Under the pieces are notes generated by a model. That model saw only the letters and a program-made list of their open reading frames with translations, was not told the origin of the DNA and did not search any database. This document shows positions 46,354-56,081 of a DNA stretch of 64,000 nucleotides, piece by piece (within the stretch, counting starts at the first letter, position 1; every line of letters starts with the position of its first letter). A program made the translations under genes and the position numbers. Source of the stretch: Pseudomonas sp. ANT_H12B (lineage in GTDB: Bacteria > Pseudomonadota > Gammaproteobacteria > Pseudomonadales > Pseudomonadaceae); assembly GCF_008369325.1 (NCBI RefSeq), contig NZ_VOBI01000019.1:62001-126000 (forward strand). Reading direction: 5' to 3'.

Positions 46354-46857
46354 TTACTTCAGCTGATTCATGCGCTCGATAACCTGGCGAGTGATGTCGT
46401 ACTGAGGCTTGACATCAATCACTGCGCCACGCTCGAAGACCAGGTCAAAAGCACCTTTCTTGATGACTTCTTCCACAGCGCTGTCCAGTTTCGGCTTGAG
46501 CTGCTTCAGCATTTCACGGTCAGCAACGGCTTTGGCTTCGTTCAGCTCCTTGGACTGGAACTGGAAGTCACGGGCCTTTTGCTTGAACTCGAGTTCCAGG
46601 CGTTCACGCTCGCCTTGCTGCATCTTGTCGCCGCCGGCCATCAGACGGTCCTGGATGCCTTTGGCACTGCTTTCCAGAGTCTTGAGTTTGCTCAGCTGTG
46701 GGCCGAACTTTTTCTCGGCATCAACGGCGTACTTCTTGGCCGCGTCGGATTCCAGCAGAGCCATCTGATAGTTCAGAACGGCGATTTTCATGTCGGCAAA
46801 AGCCGGACCTGCTACCAGTACGGTCGCCAGGAGAACCAATTGAGTCAACTTACGCAC
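46354..46857 (-). CDS. skp: Periplasmic chaperone Skp/OmpH
   Basis: The 167-residue protein has a signal peptide (about 1-22, cleaved after FA) and then long coiled-coil helices typical of the jellyfish-shaped Skp trimer, which carries unfolded outer-membrane proteins across the periplasm. It lies 45 bases after bamA, whose product inserts those proteins. Confidence 0.94.
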   Translation of the reverse strand: MRKLTQLVLLATVLVAGPAFADMKIAVLNYQMALLESDAAKKYAVDAEKKFGPQLSKLKTLESSAKGIQDRLMAGGDKMQQGERERLELEFKQKARDFQFQSKELNEAKAVADREMLKQLKPKLDSAVEEVIKKGAFDLVFERGAVIDVKPQYDITRQVIERMNQLK

Positions 46858-46902
46858 GATGCACTCCTACAAAATCCATTGTCGTTATCTTGGGTCAGAC
46901 GC

Positions 46903-49278
46903 TTAGAACGTCTGGCCGAGGGAGAATTGGAACACTTGAGTCTCAGCGTCATCCGGTTTCTTGATCGGCATGGCCAACGCGAAGCTCAAAGGACCCAGTG
47001 CGGTAACCCAGGTCACGCCGACACCGACGGAACTGGCCATGTTGCTAAGGCTGATGTCGTTGCACTTTGTATTGGACGCCGAACCGTTTGCGTTGGTGGT
47101 GTCTTTGCACTGCGAGTCAAAAACGTTACCCACATCCCAGAATACCGAGGTACGCAGGGAGCGTTGATCCTTGACGAACGGCAGAGGGAACAGAAGCTCA
47201 GCACCAGCCTGGATCAGGACGTTGCCACCAAATGGCAGTGGATCCTGGTCCGGATCGGCCAATGTACCCGGGTTTGTACCACGGCTAGGTGTACTGCGCG
47301 GACCCAGTGTGCTGTCCTTGAAGCCACGAACCGAGTTGAAACCACCAGCATAGTAGTTTTCATAGAACGGCAAGCCGTCGGTCGAACCGTAACCGTCGCC
47401 ATAGCCCAGTTCGGTGTGCAGACGCACGGTGTAGCTTTCAGACAATGGCTGGAACAACTGACCACGGTAATCAACTTTGAAGAACGACAGGTCGCTGCCC
47501 GGCGTGGTGGTTTCCAGCGTCAGGCTCTGGGAACGTCCACGGGTAGCCAATACGCCTTTGTTCAGGGTGGACTCGGACCAGCCTGCCGACGCCTTGAAGT
47601 TCAGGTAGTTGTCGCCTTCCTTGTTTACGAAGTCGAAAATCTCGTCAACGGTGTACTGACCGGTCTTAATCTTGTCCTGTTGCACGCTCAGACCGAAGGT
47701 CAGGCGCGACGTCTCGCTGATCGGGTAACCGACGTTAACGCCAGCACCCAGGCTGTCTACGGCATAGCTGGCTACGTCGACATCGAGGTCATCGTAGTCG
47801 GTGGTGCGATAGAAAGCGTTATAACCCAGGCTCACGCCATCAGCAGTCCAGTACGGGTCGACATAACCGAAGTTATAGCGGCTCTGGTATTCGCTGCGTG
47901 TCAAGCCGATGCTGACCTTGTTACCCGTACCCAGGAAGTTGTTCTGGGTGATCGAACCACCGAGGATCAGACCGGCGCTCTGGGCGAAACCGACGCTGGC
48001 GGTAATCGAACCGGAAGCCTGCTCTTCAACGCTGTAGTTCACATCAACCTGGTCGTCCACGCCCGGCACCGCCGGCGTTTCGACGTTGACTTCCTTGAAG
48101 AAGCCCAGGCGCTCAAGGCGAGTCTTGGATTGGTCGATCAGGTAGGTCGAAGCCCAGCCGCCTTCCATCTGCCGCATCTCACGGCGCAGCACTTCGTCTT
48201 CGGATTTGGTGTTGCCGCGGAAGTTGATGCGGTTGACGTAGGCACGCTTGCCCGGATCAACGGCGAAGGTGATATCTACCGTGTGGTCTTCATCGTTTGG
48301 CTGAGGCACGCCGTTGACGTTGGCGAAGGTGTAACCCTCGTTACCCAGACGGCGGGTGATCAGTTCGGATGTGGTGGTCATCAGCTTGCGCGAGAACACC
48401 TGGCCTTTCTGCACCAGCAGCAGGGACTTGACCTGGTCTTCAGGGACTTTCAGATCGCCGCTCAGCTTGACGTCACGAACGGTGTACTTTTCGCCTTCGT
48501 TGACGTTGACGGTGATGTAGACGTGTTTCTTGTCTGGGGTAATGGACACCTGGGTCGAAGCGATATCCATGTTGATATAGCCACGGTCCAGGTAGTAGGA
48601 GCGCAGACGCTCCAGGTCACCGGAAAGCTTTTCACGGGCGTACTTGTCGTCGTTCTTGAAGAACGACAACCAGTTGGTGGTCTTGAGTTCAAACAGGTCG
48701 ATCAGGTCTTCATCGGGGAAGACGGTGTTACCCACCACGTTGATGTGCTGGATAGCCGCGACGGTGCCTTCGTTGATATTGACCTTCAACGCAACGCGGT
48801 TACGCGGCTGCGGCACCACTTCGGTGTCGACGGTAGCCGAGTAGCGACCCTGAGCGACGTATTGGCGCTGCAGTTCGTTACGTACACCTTCGAGGGTGGC
48901 ACGCTGGAAAATCTCGCCTTCGGCCAGACCGGATTGTTTGAGACCCTTCATCAGGTCTTCAGTCGAGATCGCCTTGTTACCCTCGATCTCGATACTGGCG
49001 ACCGACGGGCGCTCGACTACCGTGATGACCAGGACGTTGCCATCGCGGCCCAGCTGGATATCTTGAAAGAAGCCGGTTTTGAACAACGCGCGAGTGGATT
49101 CCACCAGGCGCCGATCATCAGCCTGTTCACCGACGTTCAACGGCAAGGCACCAAAGACACTACCCGCGGAGACCCGCTGTAGGCCATTGACGCGAATATC
49201 AGAGATGGTGAAGGACTCGGCGTGAACTTCGGCGATCATCAATACGGTGAGAACCGCAGTTAGCAGCAGACGTTTCAT
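46903..49278 (-). CDS. bamA: Outer membrane protein assembly factor BamA
   Basis: The 791-residue core of the BAM complex has a signal peptide (1-20, ending VHA), five POTRA domains (about 21-420) and a C-terminal 16-strand barrel with VRGF (in SVRGFKDSTLGP) in loop 6 and a closing aromatic QFSLGQTF. The ATG at 49278 is used. An upstream reading has no signal sequence. It stands between rseP and skp, the conserved order. Confidence 0.97.
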   Translation of the reverse strand: MKRLLLTAVLTVLMIAEVHAESFTISDIRVNGLQRVSAGSVFGALPLNVGEQADDRRLVESTRALFKTGFFQDIQLGRDGNVLVITVVERPSVASIEIEGNKAISTEDLMKGLKQSGLAEGEIFQRATLEGVRNELQRQYVAQGRYSATVDTEVVPQPRNRVALKVNINEGTVAAIQHINVVGNTVFPDEDLIDLFELKTTNWLSFFKNDDKYAREKLSGDLERLRSYYLDRGYINMDIASTQVSITPDKKHVYITVNVNEGEKYTVRDVKLSGDLKVPEDQVKSLLLVQKGQVFSRKLMTTTSELITRRLGNEGYTFANVNGVPQPNDEDHTVDITFAVDPGKRAYVNRINFRGNTKSEDEVLRREMRQMEGGWASTYLIDQSKTRLERLGFFKEVNVETPAVPGVDDQVDVNYSVEEQASGSITASVGFAQSAGLILGGSITQNNFLGTGNKVSIGLTRSEYQSRYNFGYVDPYWTADGVSLGYNAFYRTTDYDDLDVDVASYAVDSLGAGVNVGYPISETSRLTFGLSVQQDKIKTGQYTVDEIFDFVNKEGDNYLNFKASAGWSESTLNKGVLATRGRSQSLTLETTTPGSDLSFFKVDYRGQLFQPLSESYTVRLHTELGYGDGYGSTDGLPFYENYYAGGFNSVRGFKDSTLGPRSTPSRGTNPGTLADPDQDPLPFGGNVLIQAGAELLFPLPFVKDQRSLRTSVFWDVGNVFDSQCKDTTNANGSASNTKCNDISLSNMASSVGVGVTWVTALGPLSFALAMPIKKPDDAETQVFQFSLGQTF

Positions 49279-49313
49279 GAAGTCCTTTCTTATTCCAACT
49301 GGCAATAAACAAA

Positions 49314-49332
49314 CTGCCGCAAAATGCGGCAG
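49314..49332 (-). terminator. Terminator between rseP and bamA
   Basis: CTGCCGCA/TGCGGCAG with a 3-base loop, followed leftward by TTTGTTTATT. It may make bamA expression partly independent of the upstream genes. Confidence 0.75.
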
Positions 49333-49352
49333 ATTCGCAATTCAGCGAAGCG

Positions 49353-50705
49353 TTACAGTCGACCCAGATCATTGACCAGAGCAAGCAACATCACCCCGAC
49401 CACCAAACTGATGCCGATCTGTATCCCCCAACCCTGCACCCGATCCGACAAGGGACGACCACGCGCCCACTCGATCAGATAAAACAACAAATGCCCCCCA
49501 TCCAGTACAGGAATGGGCAACAAATTCAGAACACCCAAGCTAATACTCAGATAAGCAAGGAAATTCAGGAAATCAGCGACACCCGACTGGGCAGAAGCGC
49601 CCGCCACTTTAGCAATGGTTATCGGTCCACTCAAGTTTTTTACCGAGAGCTCGCCGAACAACATTTTCTTGAGCGAATCAAGGGTCAGTACGCTCATGGT
49701 CCAAGTGCGTCGAGCACCCTCCCCAATCGCTGCCACCGGACCGTAACTGACCTCGCGAATCATCTCTGGCGGCCAATCGACTGGTTTCACCCCAGCCCCC
49801 AGATAACCACTGGGCGCCTTCTTCTCGCCGCGAGCCGCCAGCGTGACAGGGACGTCGATTTGAGCACCATCACGCTCGACGTGCAGCATGATTTTGGTAT
49901 CAGGGTGCATACGGACCGTGTCGACCACCTGCTGCCAGTCATCGAGCGACTTGCCATCAAGCGTCAACAGCCGGTCACCGATTTTCAGGCCAGCAGCCTG
50001 CGCCGGGCCTTTCGGATCAAGCTCGGCTACGATCGGTGGCAGTGCCGGACGCCAAGGGCGTATCCCCAGCGAGCGAATCGGATCCGGCTCATCAGCCCCT
50101 TTGAGCCATTTATCCAGCGCCAGCTCACGCGGTGAATCCGCTGTAGAGCCTTGCTCACGGACCAGCAACTGCAGCGAACCACTCTCACCAAGACGACGGA
50201 CCAGCTGCAGATTCACCGCAGCCCAGCCGGAAGTCGGCTCGCCATCAATCGCAATGATTTCCTGACCTGCGCTCAAACCTGCCTTGGCGGCAATACTGCC
50301 GGACTCAACGGCACCGATGACTGGACGCACCTGCTCGCTGCCGAGCATTGCAAGCGCCCAGAAAAAAATCATCGCCAATAAAAAGTTGGCGATCGGGCCT
50401 GCAGCGACGATAGCGATGCGCTGACGGACTGATTTACGATTGAAGGATTGATCGACCTGATCGGCCGGCACTTCGCCTTCGCGCTCATCGAGCATCTTCA
50501 CGTAGCCGCCCAGCGGGATCGCGGCGACGACAAACTCAGTGCCTTTCTTGTCGTGCCAACGCAGCAACGGCATACCGAAGCCCACGGAGAAACGCAGCAC
50601 TTTGACCCCACAGCGACGTGCGACCCAGAAATGGCCGAATTCGTGGAAGGTGACCAGCACACCCAACGCTATCAGGGTGCCGACAATCATATAGAGCGCG
50701 CTCAT
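49353..50705 (-). CDS. rseP: Site-2 protease RseP
   Basis: The 450-residue inner-membrane zinc protease cleaves anti-sigma factors (MucA/RseA type) after the site-1 cut. The metal-binding HEFGH is at residues 21-25 in the first membrane segment. Two PDZ domains follow (about 115-300). The third ligand motif LLPIPVLDGGHLLFY is near 395. All catalytic parts are present. Confidence 0.96.
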   Translation of the reverse strand: MSALYMIVGTLIALGVLVTFHEFGHFWVARRCGVKVLRFSVGFGMPLLRWHDKKGTEFVVAAIPLGGYVKMLDEREGEVPADQVDQSFNRKSVRQRIAIVAAGPIANFLLAMIFFWALAMLGSEQVRPVIGAVESGSIAAKAGLSAGQEIIAIDGEPTSGWAAVNLQLVRRLGESGSLQLLVREQGSTADSPRELALDKWLKGADEPDPIRSLGIRPWRPALPPIVAELDPKGPAQAAGLKIGDRLLTLDGKSLDDWQQVVDTVRMHPDTKIMLHVERDGAQIDVPVTLAARGEKKAPSGYLGAGVKPVDWPPEMIREVSYGPVAAIGEGARRTWTMSVLTLDSLKKMLFGELSVKNLSGPITIAKVAGASAQSGVADFLNFLAYLSISLGVLNLLPIPVLDGGHLLFYLIEWARGRPLSDRVQGWGIQIGISLVVGVMLLALVNDLGRL

Positions 50706-50758
50706 TTACTTTCTCCGCAATCCTATCCAGTGCTGCATGGGCCAACGTGTTGCAGCAC

Positions 50759-51949
50759 TTACCGCCCGTGACGACTCAACCACTGCCCGGCCAGTACTCG
50801 CGCTTTCGCGTCGGCCGTAAACACCGCCTCGAGATCACCCACCGCAACTACAGGCTCGAGGCTCAACACTTCCTCGATGATACTCGCGATTTCCGGGTAG
50901 CGAACCCGCCCGTCGAGAAACGCCGCGACAGCCACTTCATTCGCTGCATTCAGCATGGCTGGCGCGCTATTGCCAGCCTCCGCTGCCAGGCGCGCAAGGC
51001 GCAGGCAAGGGAATCGCTCTTCATCGGGCGCCTGGAAGTCCAGGCGTGCGATGGCAAACAGGTCCAGCGGTGCGACACCCGAATCGATACGTTCAGGCCA
51101 GGCCAGAGCATTGGCGATCGGCGTGCGCATGTCCGGGTTACCCAACTGGGCCAGCACCGAACCATCGACATAGTCGACCAGCGAGTGAATCACGCTCTGC
51201 GGGTGAATCACCACTTCGACCTGGGATGGCTTGGCATCAAACAGCCAGCAGGCTTCGATCAATTCCAACCCTTTGTTCATCATGCTGGCCGAATCGACCG
51301 AAATCTTGCGGCCCATGGACCAATTCGGGTGAGCGCAAGCTTGCTCAGGAGAAACATGCGCCAGTTCGGCCATAGGCGTCTGTCGGAACGGACCACCAGA
51401 GGCTGTCAGTAGAATCCGACGCACACCTACCGCACCAAGTCCACGAGCGAAATCCAGTGGCATACACTGGAAAATCGCGTTGTGCTCGCTGTCGATCGGC
51501 AGCAGCACCGAACCACTTTTGCGCACGGCCTGCATGAATAAGGCACCGGACATCACCAGTGCTTCTTTGTTGGCCAGGAGGATTTTCTTGCCGGCCTCAA
51601 CCGCCGCCAGGGTCGGACGCAAGCCCGCCGCGCCAACGATGGCCGCCATGACTGCGTCGACTTCAGGATCGGAAGCAACCTGACACAGGCCCTCCTCCCC
51701 CACCAGCACGCGCGTCGACAGCCCGGCCGCGCGCAAGTCGTCCTGCAAACCCCGGGCAGTGCCCGCCTCAGGCACGACCGCAAACCGCGGCGTATGGCGC
51801 ACACACAATGCCAACAGCTCACTCAGACGAGTGAAACCGCTCAAGGCAAAAACCTGGTAACGCTCGGGATGGCGAGCAATGACGTCCAGGGTGCTCAGAC
51901 CAATCGAGCCGGTCGCCCCCAGGACGGTGATCTGTTGTGGGCGGCTCAC
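50759..51949 (-). CDS. dxr: 1-deoxy-D-xylulose 5-phosphate reductoisomerase
   Basis: The 396-residue enzyme makes MEP from DXP with NADPH. ITVLGATGSIGLSTLDVI, LLPIDSEHNAIFQC and GRKISVDSASMMNKGLELIEA are typical. The GTG at 51949 (GTGA overlap with the cdsA stop) gives the standard N-terminus VSRPQQITVLG. An ATG at 51964 is a less likely start. It is the third MEP-pathway gene in the window. Confidence 0.95.
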   Translation of the reverse strand: MSRPQQITVLGATGSIGLSTLDVIARHPERYQVFALSGFTRLSELLALCVRHTPRFAVVPEAGTARGLQDDLRAAGLSTRVLVGEEGLCQVASDPEVDAVMAAIVGAAGLRPTLAAVEAGKKILLANKEALVMSGALFMQAVRKSGSVLLPIDSEHNAIFQCMPLDFARGLGAVGVRRILLTASGGPFRQTPMAELAHVSPEQACAHPNWSMGRKISVDSASMMNKGLELIEACWLFDAKPSQVEVVIHPQSVIHSLVDYVDGSVLAQLGNPDMRTPIANALAWPERIDSGVAPLDLFAIARLDFQAPDEERFPCLRLARLAAEAGNSAPAMLNAANEVAVAAFLDGRVRYPEIASIIEEVLSLEPVVAVGDLEAVFTADAKARVLAGQWLSRHGR

Positions 51950-52752
51950 GGTGCAGCCATCCACAGCAGCACGGCAAACACTGGAATCGCCGCGGTCAAA
52001 CTATCGATACGGTCCAGCACGCCGCCGTGACCCGGTAGCAGATTACTGCTGTCCTTGATCCCGGACTGGCGCTTGAACATGCTTTCAGTGAGGTCACCCA
52101 CCACCGAAATGAACACGATCACCGCCGCACCAACCAGACCCATCAGCATCTGAGCGAAGGTCCAGTCGCGCACTAAACCGACGATCGCGGTGATCACCAG
52201 GCTCAGCAGCAAACCGCCATACACGCCTTCCCAGCTTTTGCCGGGGCTGACCTGTGGTGCCAGCTTGCGCTTGCCAAAGGCCCGGCCGGAAAAGTACGCA
52301 CCGATATCAGCGCCCCAGACCAAGACCATCACCGCCATGATCAGCCAGTTGCCCAAGGGCTCCTGCTTGATCTGGACCAGACCTTGCCAGGCTGGCAACA
52401 GCACCAGCAGACCGATCACCAGTTTGCATGCAGCGCTGGCCCAATGCTCGCTGGACCGCGGATACGTCAGCACCAGATACGTCGCCGCGCCCCACCAAAG
52501 CACCGAAGCGCCCAATACCCAAGGCGCGAGCCCAGGCACGACATGCATGACAAACAGCATCAACGCGACCACAGCCGCATAGGCAACGCGGACCGGCTGT
52601 TCAGTGAAACCCGCCAGGCGAGCCCACTCCCACGCACCGAGGGTCACGACCAGCCCGATGAACAGCGCAAAGCCTGTGCCTTCGAGCAGGAAAAACCCGC
52701 ACAAAGCGATCGGTAGCAGGATCAGAGCGGTGATGATTCGTTGTTTAAGCAT
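51946..52752 (-). CDS. cdsA: Phosphatidate cytidylyltransferase
   Basis: The 268-residue membrane enzyme makes CDP-diacylglycerol, precursor of all phospholipids. Several hydrophobic segments lead to SPGKSWEGVYGG and the signature SVVGDLTESMFKRQSGIKD with a final LDRIDS. It overlaps the uppS stop and the dxr start. Confidence 0.96.
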   Translation of the reverse strand: MLKQRIITALILLPIALCGFFLLEGTGFALFIGLVVTLGAWEWARLAGFTEQPVRVAYAAVVALMLFVMHVVPGLAPWVLGASVLWWGAATYLVLTYPRSSEHWASAACKLVIGLLVLLPAWQGLVQIKQEPLGNWLIMAVMVLVWGADIGAYFSGRAFGKRKLAPQVSPGKSWEGVYGGLLLSLVITAIVGLVRDWTFAQMLMGLVGAAVIVFISVVGDLTESMFKRQSGIKDSSNLLPGHGGVLDRIDSLTAAIPVFAVLLWMAAP

Positions 52753-53507
52753 TAAACCCGGGCTCCAGCCTCGACCTGCTCGCTCGTTTTACCGAAGCGA
52801 CGTTGGCGAGATGCGTAATCGGCCAGCGCGTTACGCATGGCATCGTGTTTGAAGTCCGGCCAGAACAGGTCGGAGAAGTACAACTCGGCGTAAGCCAGTT
52901 GCCACAGAAGGAAGTTACTGATGCGATGCTCGCCACCGGTACGGATGCACAAGTCCGGCAACGGCAAATCACCGGTAGCCAGACAGGTTTGCAACAATTC
53001 CGGGGTAATGTCTTCCGGACGCAGGTGCCCGGCCTGAACTTCGCGGGCCAGACGCTGCGCGGCTTGCGCAATATCCCACTGACCGCCGTAGTTGGCGGCG
53101 ATCTGCAGGACAAAGCGGTTGGCACCGGCAGTCATCGCCTCGGCTTCGCGCATGGCGGCTTGAAGCTCTGGATGAAAGCGCGAACGGTCGCCAATGATAC
53201 GCAAACTGATGTTGTTGTCGTTGAGGCGCTTGGCCTCGCGGCGCAACGCCTTGAAGAACAAATCCATCAAGGCACTGACTTCATCGGCCGGGCGCTGCCA
53301 GTTCTCGCTGGAGAAGGCGAACAAGGTCAGTACTTCGACCTTGGCCTCGGCACACACCTCGATTACCGCACGCACCGCATCCACGCCCGCTTTATGCCCG
53401 GCGACACCCGGCATAAAGCGTTTTTTCGCCCAGCGATTATTACCATCCATGATGATCGCGACATGGCGCGGCACCGCGGACGGCGCAGTCTGCTTGGTCT
53501 TATCCAT
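52752..53507 (-). CDS. uppS: Undecaprenyl diphosphate synthase
   Basis: The 251-residue cis-prenyltransferase makes the C55 lipid carrier for peptidoglycan and O-antigen. VAIIMDGNNRWAKKR (about 17-31, catalytic Asp), FAFSSENWQRP and RTGGEHRISNFLLWQLAY are conserved. It starts 13 bases after frr. Confidence 0.97.
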   Translation of the reverse strand: MDKTKQTAPSAVPRHVAIIMDGNNRWAKKRFMPGVAGHKAGVDAVRAVIEVCAEAKVEVLTLFAFSSENWQRPADEVSALMDLFFKALRREAKRLNDNNISLRIIGDRSRFHPELQAAMREAEAMTAGANRFVLQIAANYGGQWDIAQAAQRLAREVQAGHLRPEDITPELLQTCLATGDLPLPDLCIRTGGEHRISNFLLWQLAYAELYFSDLFWPDFKHDAMRNALADYASRQRRFGKTSEQVEAGARV

Positions 53508-53520
53508 TAAAACGTGACCC

Positions 53521-54078
53521 TTATACGGCCATCAGGTCTTTTTCTTTCTGCGCCAAATTCGCGTCGATTTCAGCCACGTACTTTTTGGTCAGATCATCAA
53601 TTTCGCCAGTAGCGCGACGCTCTTCGTCTTCGCTGATTTCCTTTTCCTTGACCAGATCCTTGAGCTGGCTGTTCGCGTCACGACGGATGTTGCGCACTGC
53701 AACACGGGCATCTTCAGCGACATCGCGAGCCTGCTTGGTGAAGCCCTTGCGGGTTTCTTCGGTCAGGGCCGGCATGGAGATCAGCAGCAACTCACCGAGG
53801 TTGGTCGGGTTGAGGTTCAGACCCGCGCTACCGATGGCCTTGTCGACGGCACCCAGCATGTTGCGCTCAAAGGCTACGACTTGCAGGGTACGGGCGTCTC
53901 TGACGGTGATGTTCGCCACTTGCTTGATCGGGGTGTCGGAACCGTAATACGGCACCATCACACCTTCCAGAATGCTTGGGTGCGCTTGGCCCGTACGAAT
54001 ACGCCCGAAGTTGTGCGCCAGCGACTCGACGGATTTTTTCATGCGCTCTTGAGCGTCTTTCTTGATTTCGTTGATCAT
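53521..54078 (-). CDS. frr: Ribosome recycling factor
   Basis: The 185-residue factor splits post-termination ribosomes with EF-G. An N-terminal three-helix bundle strand (MKKSVESLAHNFGRIRTGQA) and RDANSQLKDLVKEKEISEDEER are typical. It overlaps pyrH by four bases. Confidence 0.97.
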   Translation of the reverse strand: MINEIKKDAQERMKKSVESLAHNFGRIRTGQAHPSILEGVMVPYYGSDTPIKQVANITVRDARTLQVVAFERNMLGAVDKAIGSAGLNLNPTNLGELLLISMPALTEETRKGFTKQARDVAEDARVAVRNIRRDANSQLKDLVKEKEISEDEERRATGEIDDLTKKYVAEIDANLAQKEKDLMAV

Positions 54079-54818
54079 TGTTGGCCTTCCTCGATCAGGG
54101 TCCCTTCAGCGCCACCATGCACGATGTTCAGCAGAGCGCCGGGCTTGTTCATGTTAAATACGCGCAACGGCATCTTGTGGTCGCGGCACAGGCAAATGGC
54201 AGTCAGATCCATCACACCCAGCTTGCGATCCAGCACTTCATCGTAAGTCAGATGATCGAACTTCTCGGCATGCGGGTCTTTGAATGGGTCAGCGGTGTAG
54301 ACGCCATCGACCTTGGTCGCCTTGAGCACGACATCGGCATCGATTTCGATTGCACGCAAGCAGGCCGCCGAATCCGTGGTGAAGAACGGATTGCCGGTAC
54401 CTGCCGCGAAGATCACGACTTCCTTGGAGTTCAGGTGGCGCATGGCTTTGCGGCGGTCATAGTGGTCGGTTACGCCAACCATGGAAATGGCCGACATCAC
54501 GATGGCCGAGATATTGGCACGTTCCAGCGCATCGCGCATGGCCAGGGCGTTCATCACAGTGGCCAGCATGCCCATGTGGTCGCCGGTGACCCGATCCATG
54601 CCGGCCGCGCTCAGCGCTGCACCGCGGAACAGGTTACCGCCGCCGATCACCAGACCAACCTGAACACCGATGCCGACCAGTTGGCCGACTTCCAGCGCCA
54701 TGCGATCCAACACCTTGGGATCGATCCCGAACTCTTCCGAGCCCATCAGGGCCTCGCCGCTAAGCTTGAGTAGAATGCGTTTATAGCGAGCCTGATAACC
54801 ACTGCCCTGCTGAGCCAT
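54075..54818 (-). CDS. pyrH: UMP kinase
   Basis: The 247-residue amino-acid-kinase-fold enzyme phosphorylates UMP, feeding pyrG. KRILLKLSGEALMG, GVQVGLVIGGGNLFRG and the DHMGMLATVMNALAM segment are intact. It follows tsf by about 210 bases and couples to frr. Confidence 0.97.
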   Translation of the reverse strand: MAQQGSGYQARYKRILLKLSGEALMGSEEFGIDPKVLDRMALEVGQLVGIGVQVGLVIGGGNLFRGAALSAAGMDRVTGDHMGMLATVMNALAMRDALERANISAIVMSAISMVGVTDHYDRRKAMRHLNSKEVVIFAAGTGNPFFTTDSAACLRAIEIDADVVLKATKVDGVYTADPFKDPHAEKFDHLTYDEVLDRKLGVMDLTAICLCRDHKMPLRVFNMNKPGALLNIVHGGAEGTLIEEGQQ

Positions 54819-54973
54819 TGCGAATCTCTCCTGCGGCGTATTTAAAAATTCTTTGCGAGCTTTTGACAGCTGGCGTTCACTCTAGCTTGGCGCTGCTTCA
54901 GCGCCATCGGAACATGGCTTTGTAAGCCAGTTCCAAAGGGAAACCAATAAATAAATTGGTGCCCCATCTGAAA

Positions 54974-55003
54974 AGAGGCTGCGCGCGTAAGCGGGCAGCC
55001 TCT
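54974..55003 (-). terminator. Terminator after tsf
   Basis: AGAGGCTGC (54974-54982) pairs with GCAGCCTCT (54995-55003), and a TTTTC follows leftward. It separates rpsB-tsf from pyrH-frr. Confidence 0.75.
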
Positions 55004-55027
55004 TCAGGGCGACAGTTAAAAACTGTC

Positions 55028-55891
55028 TTATTGCTTGGCGGCAGCCAGCTGGGCAGCAACTTCTTCAGCGAAGTTGTCGACCGGCTTCTCGATGCCGTCG
55101 CCTACTTTGAAGTAGGTGAAGGAAACGATTTCAGCACCGGCTTTCTTGGCCAGCTCGCCGACCTTGATTTCAGGGTTCTTGACGAACGCCTGCTCAACCA
55201 GGCTGGCTTCGGCCAGGAACTTGCTGATGCGGCCCTTGACCATGTTTTCAACGATGTTTTCCGGCTTGCCGGCGATCTTGTCAGCGTTGAGAGTCAGGAA
55301 CACGCCCTTCTCACGCTCAACCGCTTCAGCGGAAACTTCCGATGGCAGCAGGAATTCAGGGTTGGTCGCCGCTACGTGCATAGCGATGTCCTTGGCCAAT
55401 TCAACAGTGCCGCCTTTCAGGACAACTGCCACACCGATCTTGTTGCCGTGCAGGTAACCACCAACAACGTCACCTTCAACGCGCGCCAGACGACGGATGT
55501 TGACGTTTTCGCCAACCTTGCCGACCAGTACCAGGCGATCAGCTTCTTGAGCTTCAATCAACGGAGCAACTTCAGTCAGCTTGTCAGCGAACGCTTTTTC
55601 AACGCTTGCAGCAACAAATGCCTTGAAGTCGTCCTGCAGAGCCAGGAAGTCGGTCTGCGAGTTCACTTCCAGCAGAACGGCGGATTTGCCGTCTTCCTTC
55701 AGAGCGATAGCGCCTTCAGCGGCAACGTTGCCAGCTTTCTTGGCTGCCTTGATGGCGCCCGAAGCGCGCATGTCATCAATGGCTTTTTCGATGTCGCCGC
55801 CAGCCTTGGTCAAGGCCTTTTTGCAGTCCATCATGCCTTCGCCAGTACGCTCGCGCAGTTCTTTGACCAACGCTGCAGTAATCTCTGCCAT
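55028..55891 (-). CDS. tsf: Elongation factor Ts
   Basis: The 287-residue factor exchanges GDP on EF-Tu. An N-terminal UBA-like domain (LVKELRERTGEGMMDCKKAL), the core motif VNSQTDFLALQDDF and a coiled-coil C-terminal region are present. The ATG at 55891 is the usual start. It follows rpsB with an attenuator-like hairpin between them. Confidence 0.97.
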   Translation of the reverse strand: MAEITAALVKELRERTGEGMMDCKKALTKAGGDIEKAIDDMRASGAIKAAKKAGNVAAEGAIALKEDGKSAVLLEVNSQTDFLALQDDFKAFVAASVEKAFADKLTEVAPLIEAQEADRLVLVGKVGENVNIRRLARVEGDVVGGYLHGNKIGVAVVLKGGTVELAKDIAMHVAATNPEFLLPSEVSAEAVEREKGVFLTLNADKIAGKPENIVENMVKGRISKFLAEASLVEQAFVKNPEIKVGELAKKAGAEIVSFTYFKVGDGIEKPVDNFAEEVAAQLAAAKQ

Positions 55892-56026
55892 TTCAAAAAT
55901 CCTCTTGGATAGGTTATCAACCATTCCACCCGATCGAACGGGCGTTCAATTCTTCCCGAAACACCCTTGTTAGCCGCTGCACGTTACGAGTTGTAGCTGC
56001 GCTGCTCACAAATGGTTTTCGAGGTG

Positions 56027-56055
56027 GCAAAAAGGGGGCCAAGCCCCCTTTTTGC
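56027..56055. terminator. Attenuator-like hairpin between rpsB and tsf
   Basis: Perfect 13-bp arms (GCAAAAAGGGGGC and its complement) around a 3-base loop. Read leftward it ends in CCTTTTTGC. It probably lowers tsf expression relative to rpsB. Confidence 0.75.
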
Positions 56056-56081
56056 TTACTGAGTCAACGCCAAGGCGTCAA

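Noticed and set aside
46324..49182. A 952-codon plus-strand open frame opposite skp and bamA
   Set aside because: It is the antisense shadow of two well-conserved genes, composed of residues typical of reversed high-GC3 coding DNA, with no recognisable domain.
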